A stretch of DNA of 64,000 bases from Pigmentiphaga sp. Lineage in GTDB: Bacteria > Pseudomonadota > Gammaproteobacteria > Burkholderiales > Burkholderiaceae_B. Shown one piece after another: positions 1 through 8,256 of the stretch. Position numbers and translations under genes: made by a program. Within the stretch, counting starts at the first letter, position 1, and each line of letters opens with the position of its first letter. Location of the stretch: contig JALOAI010000011.1 in NCBI GenBank assembly GCA_023228945.1, forward strand, positions 1-64,000, read 5' to 3'. Below the pieces are notes generated by a model. That model was not told where the DNA came from. It did no database searches and worked only from the letters and a program-made list of their open reading frames with translations.

Positions 1-662
1 CGCTCGGGGAAGAAGAAGCGGTTGACGTGCGCGCCTTGCGATTTGTAGCGCAAAAGGGGAACCTGGCTGACCAGCAAGAAGTCGCTGGCGATGCGTCGCT
101 GCAACTCCGCATTCTCTTTTGGATAGACCTCGGAGATGGGGGTGCCGATGACGGCGATGGTGCGCCCGCCCGCTTCGATGGCGGTTTGGTGCGCGATCGT
201 ATCCACGCCTTGGGCTAGGCCCGAGACGATGGTGAAATCATGCTCGACCAAGCCTCGTACCAGCTTGCGCGTGCGGGCCGCGCCTTCGCTGCTGACCTTG
301 CGTGTGCCCACGACGGCTACGCGGCGGGGGGCTTCGGCCAGTTCCCATGAGCCCAGGAAGTACAACAGTTCGATGGGTTCGACCGCGTCACGCAATCGGC
401 TAGGGTAGTCGTGGGTGCCGTTGATGCGCAGGCCAAAGCGTTCGATGCCGCGCTTGGAAAAGTGCTGAATGACTTCGTCGGCGGCGTGTTGCGCCGCGTC
501 TTCATCGACCAGGTCGGATGGCAGGCTGCCAGGATTGGCTTGGAATAGTTCGGCCAAGCGCTTGGTGCTGGTCTTCGGCTGCTGCCAGAGGTACTCGTAC
601 GCACCCATTTCGATACGGGTATCGACAGGCTTGTTCGCAAGTAATTCTGGCCATGGGCTCAT
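1..662 (-). CDS. dprA: DNA-processing protein DprA, partial (C-terminus beyond window start)
   Basis: The reverse-strand reading frame starts at ATG 660-662 with a GGAG motif about 10 nt upstream and runs off the left edge without a stop. About 220 residues are visible. Residues 118-124 (VGTRKVS) and 147-155 (SGLAQGVDT) match the Rossmann-like nucleotide/ssDNA-binding fold of the DprA/Smf family, which loads RecA on incoming single-stranded DNA. The N-terminal part is a SAM-like region. The family call is firm. Whether this is the host housekeeping gene or a copy carried by the element cannot be decided: the adjacent genes (AlpA-type regulator, small hypotheticals) are mobile-element-like. 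Confidence 0.85.
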   Translation of the reverse strand, partial: MSPWPELLANKPVDTRIEMGAYEYLWQQPKTSTKRLAELFQANPGSLPSDLVDEDAAQHAADEVIQHFSKRGIERFGLRINGTHDYPSRLRDAVEPIELLYFLGSWELAEAPRRVAVVGTRKVSSEGAARTRKLVRGLVEHDFTIVSGLAQGVDTIAHQTAIEAGGRTIAVIGTPISEVYPKENAELQRRIASDFLLVSQVPLLRYKSQGAHVNRFFFPE

Positions 663-794
663 GACGTCCGCTCCAATGTTTTCGTCAGTGTATCCCGGGT
701 GTTCTCGTAAGTTCAGCATGGATATATTTTGCTGTTTAAATATACAGTATCTATGACTGATTGTCATCTTTGAATCGCCGCTGCCATTGGGCAA

Positions 795-1043
795 TCAGGG
801 GAGGGGGTCATCTTCTGTGGGCTCGGCCACGTAGCCGGTGGGATCGTCGATCCACGCTTGCAGGGCTTGGGCAGACCAGCCGCTGGCCCTGCCCCCCAGC
901 TTGACCGGCGCGGGGAAGCGTCCTGCGGCGATACGCCGGTAGAGGGTGGGGCGGCTCAGGGCGGTGATGCGAATCACGTCCTTCATGCGATAGAAGGCAG
1001 GCCGAAAGCCTGGTGCACCGCTGTTCTGTCTCGGTGTAGCCAT
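795..1043 (-). CDS. AlpA-family helix-turn-helix regulator
   Basis: An 82-residue protein with a MerR-like/AlpA HTH. Residues around 17-50 read YRMKDVIRITALSRPTLYRR and then KLGGRASGW, the usual 'recognition helix plus wing' of prophage AlpA regulators and excisionases. Start ATG 1041-1043 is preceded by GGGAG at good spacing. It is transcribed toward dprA. AlpA-like proteins commonly activate excision or integrase genes of mobile elements; that role here is inference. A 20-bp perfect palindrome lies about 90 bp upstream (1131-1150) and could be its operator. Confidence 0.8.
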   Translation of the reverse strand: MATPRQNSGAPGFRPAFYRMKDVIRITALSRPTLYRRIAAGRFPAPVKLGGRASGWSAQALQAWIDDPTGYVAEPTEDDPLP

Positions 1044-1130
1044 AACGATCTCCCAAGGTGTCGATATGGCTCCATCATCCGGCAGATGGCTTGCGGACCC
1101 AACCCGATAGGGCGTAGTCGGGCGTAGCGT

Positions 1131-1150
1131 CGTCCTCGCGCGCGAGGACG
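1131..1150. promoter_or_regulatory. 20-bp perfect palindrome, operator candidate
   Basis: The sequence CGTCCTCGCGCGCGAGGACG is its own reverse complement over all 20 bases. It is immediately preceded by two direct copies of GGGCGTAG spaced 10 nt apart (about 1110-1127). It lies between the AlpA-like gene and the next reverse-strand gene, in the promoter region of the AlpA-like gene. Operator function is inference; a cruciform or terminator hairpin is possible. Confidence 0.45.
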
Positions 1151-1188
1151 CGCCGGATACGGCCGATGGCTAGTGGTAAGGCAGCGGC

Positions 1189-1524
1189 TCAACCCCCATG
1201 TACCGCGCAGTACCCGCCTGACTCGTATGTGTCTTTCCAGGCTGAGGGGGCCAGGAGCGTGGCGCCGACGATAGGGTTGCGGCAGCGATGCCCCTTCTGT
1301 GTCGTTGCCGAGCAGTACACGCTTCCTTGGCTGGCGACCCACTCGATATAGTTCGTGCGGCTCAAACCCACCAGCTCGCCATAGACTGCGTACTTGTCTT
1401 GCAGCAGGCGCAACGCCTGTTCAGGAGTCGCCACCACAGTCCGGTTGCCGCCCAGCGCAGGCACTCCGACGGCCAGTTCGCAGCCCGATTCCGCCAATGC
1501 CCTGAGCAGATTCAATTTTTCCAT
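1189..1524 (-). CDS. Hypothetical protein with C-terminal Cys/His motif
   Basis: 111 residues. The N-terminal half is an ordinary helical region. The C-terminal half holds a pattern seen in small zinc-knuckle-like proteins: YCSATTQKGHRCRN followed about 25 residues later by GYCAVH, giving three Cys and one to two His that could bind a metal. The function is not recognised. It lies in a run of reverse-strand small genes typical of the variable end of conjugative elements. The start is the only Met that keeps the whole domain; the ribosome-binding site is weak. Confidence 0.6.
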   Translation of the reverse strand: MEKLNLLRALAESGCELAVGVPALGGNRTVVATPEQALRLLQDKYAVYGELVGLSRTNYIEWVASQGSVYCSATTQKGHRCRNPIVGATLLAPSAWKDTYESGGYCAVHGG

Positions 1525-1545
1525 GTGTTTTTTCTTGAAAGACCG

Positions 1546-1821
1546 TCAGTGTAGGGACCAGGGCGTGATGTCGTGGTCGTTTTTCCCAAAAGCCGTCCTG
1601 TCCATCATCGTTTGAAAAATTTGCATGACTGCGGCTTCGCTAGGTTGATTCAATTCCTGGTTGGCAAGTCGCACTGCTGCGGCCAATGCCGCTTGGACGT
1701 GCTGGCTCACCACGCGCGGCGGTGCCATCCAACCAAGGGGAGGACCGTCAAATAGCGCCAGTGCTTCATCGTTGTCGTCGTGGTGGAACATGAGTCTGCC
1801 CTGATGTTGGTAAGCCCACAT
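1546..1821 (-). CDS. Hypothetical protein
   Basis: 91 residues from ATG 1819-1821, or 81 from the internal Met at about 1791 (MFHHDDNDEALALF), which has a better-placed AGGG motif. It contains PPRVVSQHVQAALAAAVRLA and a predicted helix to the C-terminus and has no recognised domain. It is 22 nt upstream of the Cys/His protein gene in the same direction, so they are probably co-transcribed. Codon use fits the neighbours. I cannot name a function. Confidence 0.55.
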   Translation of the reverse strand: MWAYQHQGRLMFHHDDNDEALALFDGPPLGWMAPPRVVSQHVQAALAAAVRLANQELNQPSEAAVMQIFQTMMDRTAFGKNDHDITPWSLH

Positions 1822-2053
1822 CTTCTGCGATGGGGCAGGGGCTGTCTATTCGTAGTTCTCACAGGGATAAAAATGTCTGTCCTCGGCGTGACGGGTGAAG
1901 GGTGCCTATGGCCCCGGGCTTCTTATCGAAAAGCTAAGTACTGTGCGGTCGGACAAAAGGGCGATACGTTGCCGTCTGCATCGCGGTGTCCGGCTTCAAA
2001 CATTCTTATGCGTCTCCGCTTCACGGACCGGGCTGCTTCAGGTTCGCGTATGC

Positions 2054-2105
2054 GCTCATCCCTGGCGGGACTGGCTTTCGCCAGCCTTGCCCATCCCTGA
2101 CGCCT
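2054..2105 (+). repeat. 52-nt leader repeat R, copy 1
   Basis: Begins GCTCATCCCTG and ends CATCCCTGACGCCT. By hand alignment it matches the copy at 4299-4350 at 45 of 52 positions. The centre (CTGGC-TTTC-GCCAG) can form a short hairpin. It lies upstream of radC; copy 2 lies upstream of the DUF932 gene. Confidence 0.6.
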
Positions 2106-2219
2106 GCCGCGTACCTGTCGACACTTGCCTTCAAGCCTGGGGGAGGGTGGGGCGGCCTTGCTTTGCCGTCAGTGTGTCACGGCGTGCTCCGTCGTCAAGG
2201 ACGGCGCGCGTCGAAACGC

Positions 2220-2272
2220 GCTTGCGGCCGTGGGCCGTCTTCGACCCTGTGACAACGTGCGCTGCGCCGTGC
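2220..2272 (+). repeat. Leader core repeat L, copy 1
   Basis: Begins GCTTGCGGCCGTGGGCCGTC and ends TGCGCTGCGCCGTGCC. The same element occurs at 8162-8213 upstream of the antirestriction gene and inverted at 54202-54253 upstream of a DUF2958 relic. It always precedes an accessory gene of the element by about 50-100 nt. Confidence 0.6.
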
Positions 2273-2321
2273 CTTTTTCGGTTCCGGGGCAATTCCGCCC
2301 GATTCCGAACCGGAGGCAGTT

Positions 2322-2849
2322 ATGTCGCAATATTCTCTTTCCCTTGATTCCGATACCTTGAATACCGGTGCGTTGCTGGTGCGTGAGGTTGATGGTGCCG
2401 TGCGTGCAGCAAGCCGCAAGGAAATCCTGACAGTGGCGCGTGAGCTGGTCAATGTTGATGAGTTGCATGGGCAGGCGCTGGACAACCCGGCGACGGTGCG
2501 CAATTTTCTGCGGATGAGGTTGAATAGTTCACTGGAGCACGAAGTATGCGGGCTGATTCTGCTCGACAGTCAACATCGGCTGATCGACTATCTGGAGCCG
2601 TTTCGCGGCACGATCAATCAGGCGTCGGTCTATCCGCGTGAGATCGTAAAAATTGCGTTATCCCGAAATGCCCTGTCGATCTTCCTGGTCCACAATCATC
2701 CCTCGGGCCTAGCTGAAGCCAGCCAAGCGGATATCGCGCTGACCAAGCATCTGAAGCGGGCGCTGGCACTGGTCGATGTCCGATTGTTGGATCACTTCAT
2801 CGTGGCTGGCGCGACGGTGCTGTCGATGGCCGAACAGGGACTTGTCTAG
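2322..2849 (+). CDS. radC: RadC family protein (JAB/MPN domain)
   Basis: 175 residues. The JAMM metalloprotease-like motif is visible as HNHPSG (124-129) followed by S-x2-D (SQAD), with the upstream glutamate in EHEVCGL (72-78). This is the DUF2466/RadC fold without the N-terminal HhH region of chromosomal RadC, the usual short form on conjugative elements. The biochemical role of mobile RadC is not established; it is not needed for DNA repair in the classical sense. A GGAGG ribosome-binding site precedes ATG 2322. An intrinsic terminator follows. Confidence 0.9.
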   Translation: MSQYSLSLDSDTLNTGALLVREVDGAVRAASRKEILTVARELVNVDELHGQALDNPATVRNFLRMRLNSSLEHEVCGLILLDSQHRLIDYLEPFRGTINQASVYPREIVKIALSRNALSIFLVHNHPSGLAEASQADIALTKHLKRALALVDVRLLDHFIVAGATVLSMAEQGLV

Positions 2850-2861
2850 AGGTCATCGTCG

Positions 2862-2883
2862 GGAAGCCTGCGGGCTTCCTTTT
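2862..2883 (+). terminator. Rho-independent terminator after radC
   Basis: A GGAAGCC / GGCTTCC stem of 7 bp with a TGCG loop, followed by TTTTA, 12 nt after the radC stop codon. Confidence 0.8.
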
Positions 2884-2976
2884 ATGTAGTCCGGTAAGGT
2901 GAGGGGCCAGACAAGCGCTGCGCCGAGTAGACGATACGCCATTGCGACTCGGTGCAGGTGTTCGGTGGCGGATCGA

Positions 2977-4092
2977 TTACCGAAACACCTTTTTTGCTAA
3001 TACGACTACGAAAAGCGAAATCCATATGGCGCCCACTAACGCCTCCACTGTGCTCAATATTCGGAGCCAGGGCCTGTCTGCGTCGTATGTGATATCGCCA
3101 AACCCAAGCGTTGCGAATGTCGTAAACGACAGGTAGATTGACTCTAGATAGCTAGCCCACGTCGATTCATGTGTGCTGGGTGTGCCGAGCCAAAGATATA
3201 AACCTGAAAACCCAAGAGCGAGAAGCCCACCCCATAGCAACACACGAACCGGTTTCGTTGCATAGCCAGATAGAAGTCCGGAGGTAAGGCTTCCAATCCA
3301 CATGAAGAATTCAGGGGCGGAGCGCCGCAACTTGAGATAGGGCCAGAGAATGTGCTTTCTTTGAGCGGTCTTCTCACGGTAGACGTATTTATCCACATGA
3401 GACCAAAGTTCCGCTCGTTCATACGCGAGCCTGATGCTACGCAGAAAATCTGGTAACTGTTCAACTGGCATGGTGCGAGACTTCCATTGCCGCGAAGGAT
3501 CAAGGTCGAATTGAGTTCGGTAGTTGACCTTCAAATCCTCGAACAATGTACCTTCGAAGTACGCTCCTCGAAAGTCAGTTCCTGAAAAATCGCATTCACG
3601 AAAGCCGGACTCCCAGAAACATGCGTTGACGGCCATGCAGTCCGTGATCCGTGTGCAAAAGCCGCCGGAAGCGGCGAAAACCGTGTCAGTGAGATTGCAC
3701 CTTTCGAATCGTGCGTACGAGAGATCGGTTCTCTCCAGATTTGACCCGGCAAGATTGCAGTTATAGAACGACGCATAGTTCAGCGCCTTTACTTCAAAAG
3801 ATGGCGTATTCGATATATCTTCGTTGTAGAACTTAATCCCGCGTAGGTCATCGTGTGTCAGTACCCAAAACTCGCTTTCGGCCATCGCGTCGGGTGGATA
3901 GATTGGGTGGCCATAGGGGTCCTTGTTATCCTCGTGGTCTAAGACATAGGGGTCAAGGATCGCCCTGACTTCAACCGAGTTTTTGAGCCCTGCGAGTACC
4001 TTATCGCGTACCTGAGAGCCTGTTTCCGTGTCCCAGCGATTGATCAAGAAACGTTGTGTGTGCAGATCGAACTTGAAACCGTCTTTTTCCAT
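2977..4092 (-). CDS. Pentapeptide-repeat protein with C-terminal two-TM ion-channel domain
   Basis: 371 residues. Residues about 104-185 form pentapeptide repeats of the A(D/N)LXX type (for example NLAGSNLERTDLSYARF and CDFSGTDFRGAYF). After a charged linker, two membrane segments flank a potassium-channel-like pore: the filter TLGFGD sits at 328-333 between a segment at about 285-305 and one at about 345-367. The gene is convergent to radC, with lower GC than its neighbours. Pentapeptide/ion-channel fusions are known as a broad membrane family of unknown physiological role. Its location between mobile-element leaders suggests cargo, possibly a defence effector; that is inference. Start ATG 4090-4092. 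Confidence 0.8.
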   Translation of the reverse strand: MEKDGFKFDLHTQRFLINRWDTETGSQVRDKVLAGLKNSVEVRAILDPYVLDHEDNKDPYGHPIYPPDAMAESEFWVLTHDDLRGIKFYNEDISNTPSFEVKALNYASFYNCNLAGSNLERTDLSYARFERCNLTDTVFAASGGFCTRITDCMAVNACFWESGFRECDFSGTDFRGAYFEGTLFEDLKVNYRTQFDLDPSRQWKSRTMPVEQLPDFLRSIRLAYERAELWSHVDKYVYREKTAQRKHILWPYLKLRRSAPEFFMWIGSLTSGLLSGYATKPVRVLLWGGLLALGFSGLYLWLGTPSTHESTWASYLESIYLSFTTFATLGFGDITYDADRPWLRILSTVEALVGAIWISLFVVVLAKKVFR

Positions 4093-4739
4093 AAATACAC
4101 AGAGCCTTTAGAAACTGTCGAGGGCGTTCGCCGGACACTCCGAATGCGATTTCTCATTCAGGTACATCCTCAATGCTGACATTAACAACATTTAAGAATG
4201 TATCAATAAACGACGCATGTTGCCTTTGAAGGCCATTACATAAACGGCTTATATGGCGTCCACGCTTCGCGCACCGCGCTGTTCCAGATTCGCTAGCCGC
4301 TCATCCCTGAAAGGACTGGCTTTGACCAGCCTTACACATCCCTGACGCCTACGGCCCGGCTTCTCCGCTTCGGGCCTGCGCGCTGGCGCTTGCGTGCAGT
4401 CGGCACACCAAACCCGGCCATTGCCTGTCCAGCCATCTTTTCTGACTTCATCACCTTGTCCGCGACTGTAGCCCGTGGCCGCGTGCCGTCAAGGCGCGCC
4501 AGGCCGTGTCCTCGGCTGCGCCTGCGGGCCGCACCCACCTGACGCTTTTCTCCTTGACGGCCCTGCGTCCGTGGGCTCCTGACCGTCGCGGGCGACGAAC
4601 TCAGGAAAGACGGTGGCAACGAGGCCAACCGGGTTCTTCGTGCCGACCGCACATCAACAGCTCAAAAGCGTTGGGCTTCCGAATCTTGGAGTCCGGTGTG
4701 CGGTGAACAGCAAACCCTTTCTTTGTCAGGAGAAACATC
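4093..4739. other. Non-coding leader region upstream of the DUF932 gene
   Basis: About 650 bp. The left part (4100-4260) is AT-rich and probably carries the promoter of the pentapeptide gene. The right part is a GC-rich leader holding repeat R copy 2 (4299-4350) and many short palindromes. It ends in the ribosome-binding site AGGAGA before ATG 4740. No protein-like frame was found. Confidence 0.6.
4299..4350 (+). repeat. 52-nt leader repeat R, copy 2
   Basis: Matches copy 1 (2054-2105) at 45 of 52 positions, with the same ends (GCTCATCCCTG ... CATCCCTGACGCCT). The differences cluster at the hairpin loop and flanks. It lies about 390 bp upstream of the DUF932 gene. Confidence 0.6.
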
Positions 4740-5564
4740 ATGCTTGCATCCCGCTTCGCTTCCCATTCCCCGGTGCTTCGCAGCGACCGCCCGCTGTCGG
4801 ACGATCAGATCAGGGCCGTGGTTCCGTCCATCTATGCCGATGCACCACACGAAAGCCGTTCAGAACGCTACCGCTACATTCCGACGGCAGCGGTGCTGAC
4901 GGAGCTACGGAAAGAGGGGTTTGAACCCTTCATGGTGACGCAGACCTGCGTACGCAACGAAGACCGGCGCGAACACACCAAACACATGATTCGCCTGCGC
5001 CATGCCAATCAGGTGAACGACAGTATCGCCAACGAGATTATTTTGCTCAATTCCCACGATGGCACCAGCAGTTATCAGATGCTGGCGGGCGCATTCAGAT
5101 TCGTCTGCGCAAATGGGCTGGTGTGCGGCGACACCGTGGCCGATGTGCGTATCCCGCATAAAGGCGACATTACCGGGCAGGTGATCGAAGGCGCGTATGA
5201 AGTATTGAGCGGCTTTGAACGGGCGCAGGAATCCCGCGAAGCCATGCAATCCATCACCCTGGACGAGGGAGAAGCGCAAATTCTCGCCTGCGCCGCGCTG
5301 GCCCTGAAATACGACGACCCCGACAAGCTTGCACCGATCACGGAAAGCCAGATTCTGATGCCGCGCCGCTACGACGACCGCCGCCCCGATCTGTGGATGA
5401 CCTTCAACCGCCTGCAAGAAAACCTCATCAAAGGCGGCTTGCGTGGCCGCAGCGCCAATGGTCGCCGCCAGAGCACCCGAGCGGTGCAAGGCATTGATTC
5501 CGATATTCGTCTGAACCGTTCCCTGTGGCTGCTGGCTGAGGGCATGCGCCAGTTGAAAGCCTGA
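4740..5564 (+). CDS. DUF932 domain-containing protein
   Basis: 274 residues. This is the DUF932 family of phage/plasmid-associated proteins: N-terminal VVPSIYADAPHESRSERYRY, central RLRHANQVNDSIANEIILLN and AFRFVCANGLVCGD. Biochemical function is unknown. On Tn4371-type and similar elements it regularly sits just upstream of a large ParB-like protein, as here. Start ATG 4740 has AGGAGA about 7 nt upstream. It is followed after 81 nt by the ParB gene, probably one transcript. Confidence 0.88.
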   Translation: MLASRFASHSPVLRSDRPLSDDQIRAVVPSIYADAPHESRSERYRYIPTAAVLTELRKEGFEPFMVTQTCVRNEDRREHTKHMIRLRHANQVNDSIANEIILLNSHDGTSSYQMLAGAFRFVCANGLVCGDTVADVRIPHKGDITGQVIEGAYEVLSGFERAQESREAMQSITLDEGEAQILACAALALKYDDPDKLAPITESQILMPRRYDDRRPDLWMTFNRLQENLIKGGLRGRSANGRRQSTRAVQGIDSDIRLNRSLWLLAEGMRQLKA

Positions 5565-5645
5565 TTCCTCTATGCGGCAGGGGCAGGCAGCCACCCTTGC
5601 CGCGCTTTTCATGGCTGCACTGCAAAACCTCAAGGAGTTTTCACC

Positions 5646-7646
5646 ATGAACACGATCCATCAAACCGAAACCCAAGCCATCGACACCGCTACGCAGGACG
5701 TCGCCGCCCCGGCGCAGCAGTCGCAAAGCATGTTGCTGGTGCCACTGTCGCAGCTTCGCGCTTCCAAGCGCAATGTACGCAAGATCAAACAGTCTATTGA
5801 TGCCCTGGCCGAGAGCATCGCCCGCGTCGGCTTGCTGCAAAACCTCACCGTCATCCTGGCCCGCGACGGCGAGCATTACGAAGTCGTAGCCGGTGGCCGT
5901 CGCCTTGCCGCGCTCAAGCTGTTGGCCAAGAAACGCCGCATTCCGAAGGATTGGGCGGTGCCTTGCCTGCTGGTGGCGGACGCCAGCGCCCGCACCGTGA
6001 GCCTGACCGAAAACGTGCAGCGCGAAGCCATGCACCCCGCAGACCAGTTTGAAGCCTTCGCCGCATTGGTGGCCGAAGGCCGACCCATCGAGGATATTGC
6101 GGCGGATTTTTCCGTCACGCCGCTGGTGGTGCAGCGCCGCTTGAAGCTGGCGAACGTCTCGCCGCGCCTGCTGGCCGATTACCGCGCCGATGCCGTGAAC
6201 CTTGAGCAGTTGATGGCGCTTCCCATTACGGACGATCATCAGGCGCAGGACGCGGCATTTTATGAAGCGCCGGAATGGCAGCGCAGCCCCCATGCCTTGC
6301 GTGATCGGTTGACCGAGCGGGAAATTGACGCCTCCCATGCACTGGTGCGTTTTGTGGGGCTGGACGCCTACGAAGCCGCCGGCGGCGGTATCCGTCGTGA
6401 TTTGTTCGCACAGGACGAGAGCGGCGTGTATGTGACCGATGCCGCATTACTCGAAACGCTGGTGCGCGAGAAGCTGGACGGCCACGCCGCCGAGGTGAAG
6501 GCCGAAGGGTGGGCATGGGTGGATGCCACCCCCGTCGCCACTTACGCCGACCTGCAAACCTTCCAGCATGCCCCGCGTGAGCGGCGCAACCCCACCAAAC
6601 GGGAAAGCGACCGCATGGAAAAGCTGGAAACCAAGATGCAGGCCATCGGTGAAGCCATTGACGCGGCACTGGACGAGGACGACGAGGAAAAGGCCGACGC
6701 CTTGCAGGAGGAAGGCGACCGCGTGGGCGCACAGTTGCAGGCGCTGGAAGATCGCTTGCTGGACTACAGCCCGAACGTCAAAGCCGCTGCCGGTGCCATC
6801 GTCACGCTTGACCGGCAAGGTGACATTGTTGTGCATCGCGGCCTGATGCGTGAAGCGGAAGCCCGCGCACTGCGCACTCTGGAACGCTTGCGCCAAGGCT
6901 TCAGCGGCGAAGACGACGCGAACGGCGAAGGCGAGGATGACGAGCAACCCAAGACGGCTTCCATGTCCGACCGGCTGGCGCAACGCTTGAGCGCTCACCG
7001 CACCGCCGCGCTGCAAATTGAACTGGCCCGGAATCCGCAAGCGGCCCTGGCCGCTGTGGTGCATGGCATGGTGCAGACGGTTTTGCAGCGTGATCGCTAC
7101 CATCGCTACGGCTTGCCGCTGGAAATACGCCTGACCGTGCAAGACCGGCTGGAAAGCATAGTCCCGGACTGGCCGGAATCCCCCTCCGCCGTGGCGCTGG
7201 CCGAACTGCAAAAATCCATAGGCGAGGACTTGCCGCAGGATAGCGCCGATCTGTTCGCTGTCTTGCTGGAAAAACCGCAAGATGCACTGGTGCGGCTGCT
7301 GGCGGTCTGCGCGGCGGCCAGCGTGGATGTTGTCACGCCCCGCGCTACGGCACAGCAACCGGGTGCGGCACTGGCGCAGGCGGTGGGGTTGGACATGGCG
7401 GTATGGTGGCAGCCCACTGCCGAGGGTTATTTCAAGCACGTTTCCAAGGCCGTGATTCTGGATGCCGTGGGAGAGTTCGCGCCTGACCATGTTTCCCGGT
7501 TGGCGAAGCTGAAGAAAGTCGACATTGCCAGCGAAGCCGAGCGGCTGGTGAACGGGTCGGGCTGGATGCCCGCCATCTTTCGGGTGGAAGAACGGCAGGA
7601 CGAAGCCGTCGAAACCGACGAAGCGGCTGATGCAGTAGCCGTATAA
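5646..7646 (+). CDS. Large ParB/RepB/Spo0J-family nuclease/partition-like protein
   Basis: 666 residues. The N-terminal ParB/sulfiredoxin-fold domain is clear: LVPLSQLRASKRNVRK (residues about 31-46), VGLLQNLTV, VVAGGRRLAALKLL and LTENVQREAMHPADQFEAF. An HTH follows (IAADFSVTPLVVQRRLKLA, about 145-165). The remaining 400 residues are specific to the long mobile-element ParB proteins and include an acidic helical segment near 330-370. Standard ParB proteins are about 300 residues, so this is an extended form. It probably binds element DNA; no parS site was identified. RBS AAGGAG. Confidence 0.9.
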   Translation: MNTIHQTETQAIDTATQDVAAPAQQSQSMLLVPLSQLRASKRNVRKIKQSIDALAESIARVGLLQNLTVILARDGEHYEVVAGGRRLAALKLLAKKRRIPKDWAVPCLLVADASARTVSLTENVQREAMHPADQFEAFAALVAEGRPIEDIAADFSVTPLVVQRRLKLANVSPRLLADYRADAVNLEQLMALPITDDHQAQDAAFYEAPEWQRSPHALRDRLTEREIDASHALVRFVGLDAYEAAGGGIRRDLFAQDESGVYVTDAALLETLVREKLDGHAAEVKAEGWAWVDATPVATYADLQTFQHAPRERRNPTKRESDRMEKLETKMQAIGEAIDAALDEDDEEKADALQEEGDRVGAQLQALEDRLLDYSPNVKAAAGAIVTLDRQGDIVVHRGLMREAEARALRTLERLRQGFSGEDDANGEGEDDEQPKTASMSDRLAQRLSAHRTAALQIELARNPQAALAAVVHGMVQTVLQRDRYHRYGLPLEIRLTVQDRLESIVPDWPESPSAVALAELQKSIGEDLPQDSADLFAVLLEKPQDALVRLLAVCAAASVDVVTPRATAQQPGAALAQAVGLDMAVWWQPTAEGYFKHVSKAVILDAVGEFAPDHVSRLAKLKKVDIASEAERLVNGSGWMPAIFRVEERQDEAVETDEAADAVAV

Positions 7647-8256
7647 CCTTGAAGATAGTCCAGCGCCCTGGTTCCAGCCGGGGCCAACAGCTACTGCCAA
7701 ATCAGCCGACCGCCGCCCACAAAGAAAGCGGCGAGCGGAGTGTGTAAGACAAGCGCCTGGGGTCGAGCGGTCATCGCTACGCTGGACAAATAGCAGCCCA
7801 TCCAGGCGCAAGGTACGGAATGACAAGGGCTGTCATAAAGTCTTCATCGCTTATGCACAGGCTTGCGCACAGAATCTGTGGATAACGTGATGCGTGTCGG
7901 CGCAAGCGCCGCCCGGCTGTCGGACTGCGCCCCATGCCGGCTTTGCCGTCACGGCCATTCGGCTTCCATCCCTCACGCCTTCGCGCCTGGGCGCTGCGCA
8001 CTCCTGTTTGCCGATTGCCCTGCGGGCAACCATTGAAATTCAGCCGCGTTTTCAGCGGAAGTTTCCAACACAAAATCAAGTGACACGGTATGGCTGTCTT
8101 GCTTGCGGCCATTGTGGCATGTCGTTCTTAATTTCAAGGGCGGCACGTCGCCGGGGGCGCCGCTTGCGGCCGCTGGCCGTCTTTGACCCTTGAAACCTGC
8201 GCTGCGCCATGCCTCCAGGGTTCCGGGCAATCCCGCCCTGAATACCGGAGATCATC
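7647..8256. other. Non-coding region between parB-like and klcA genes, with a DnaA-box-like site
   Basis: About 610 bp without a credible gene. It contains a TGTGGATAA match to the DnaA box at 7877-7885 next to an AT-rich stretch (7825-7890), then leader core L copy 2 (8162-8213) and a short hairpin (8224-8239) before the ribosome-binding site of the antirestriction gene. Confidence 0.55.
8162..8213 (+). repeat. Leader core repeat L, copy 2
   Basis: Begins GCTTGCGGCCGCTGGCCGTC and ends CTGCGCTGCGCCATGCC. It is a close relative of 2220-2272 and of the inverted copy at 54202-54253, and lies 43 nt upstream of the antirestriction gene start. Confidence 0.6.

Larger units (their letters stand above)
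1822..2321. other. 500-bp non-coding leader upstream of radC
   Basis: No convincing gene. It holds two repeated modules also found elsewhere in the window: a 52-nt element (2054-2105) and a leader core (2220-2272), followed by a small G-rich hairpin (2286-2300) just before the radC ribosome-binding site GGAGG. Open frames here are low-complexity and overlap on both strands. Confidence 0.6.

Noticed and set aside
4905..6338. 477-codon reverse-strand frame opposite the DUF932 and ParB genes
   Set aside because: It runs antisense to two well-supported families, has a His/Gly/Gln-rich composition and no recognisable domain; it is a shadow of GC-rich codon bias.
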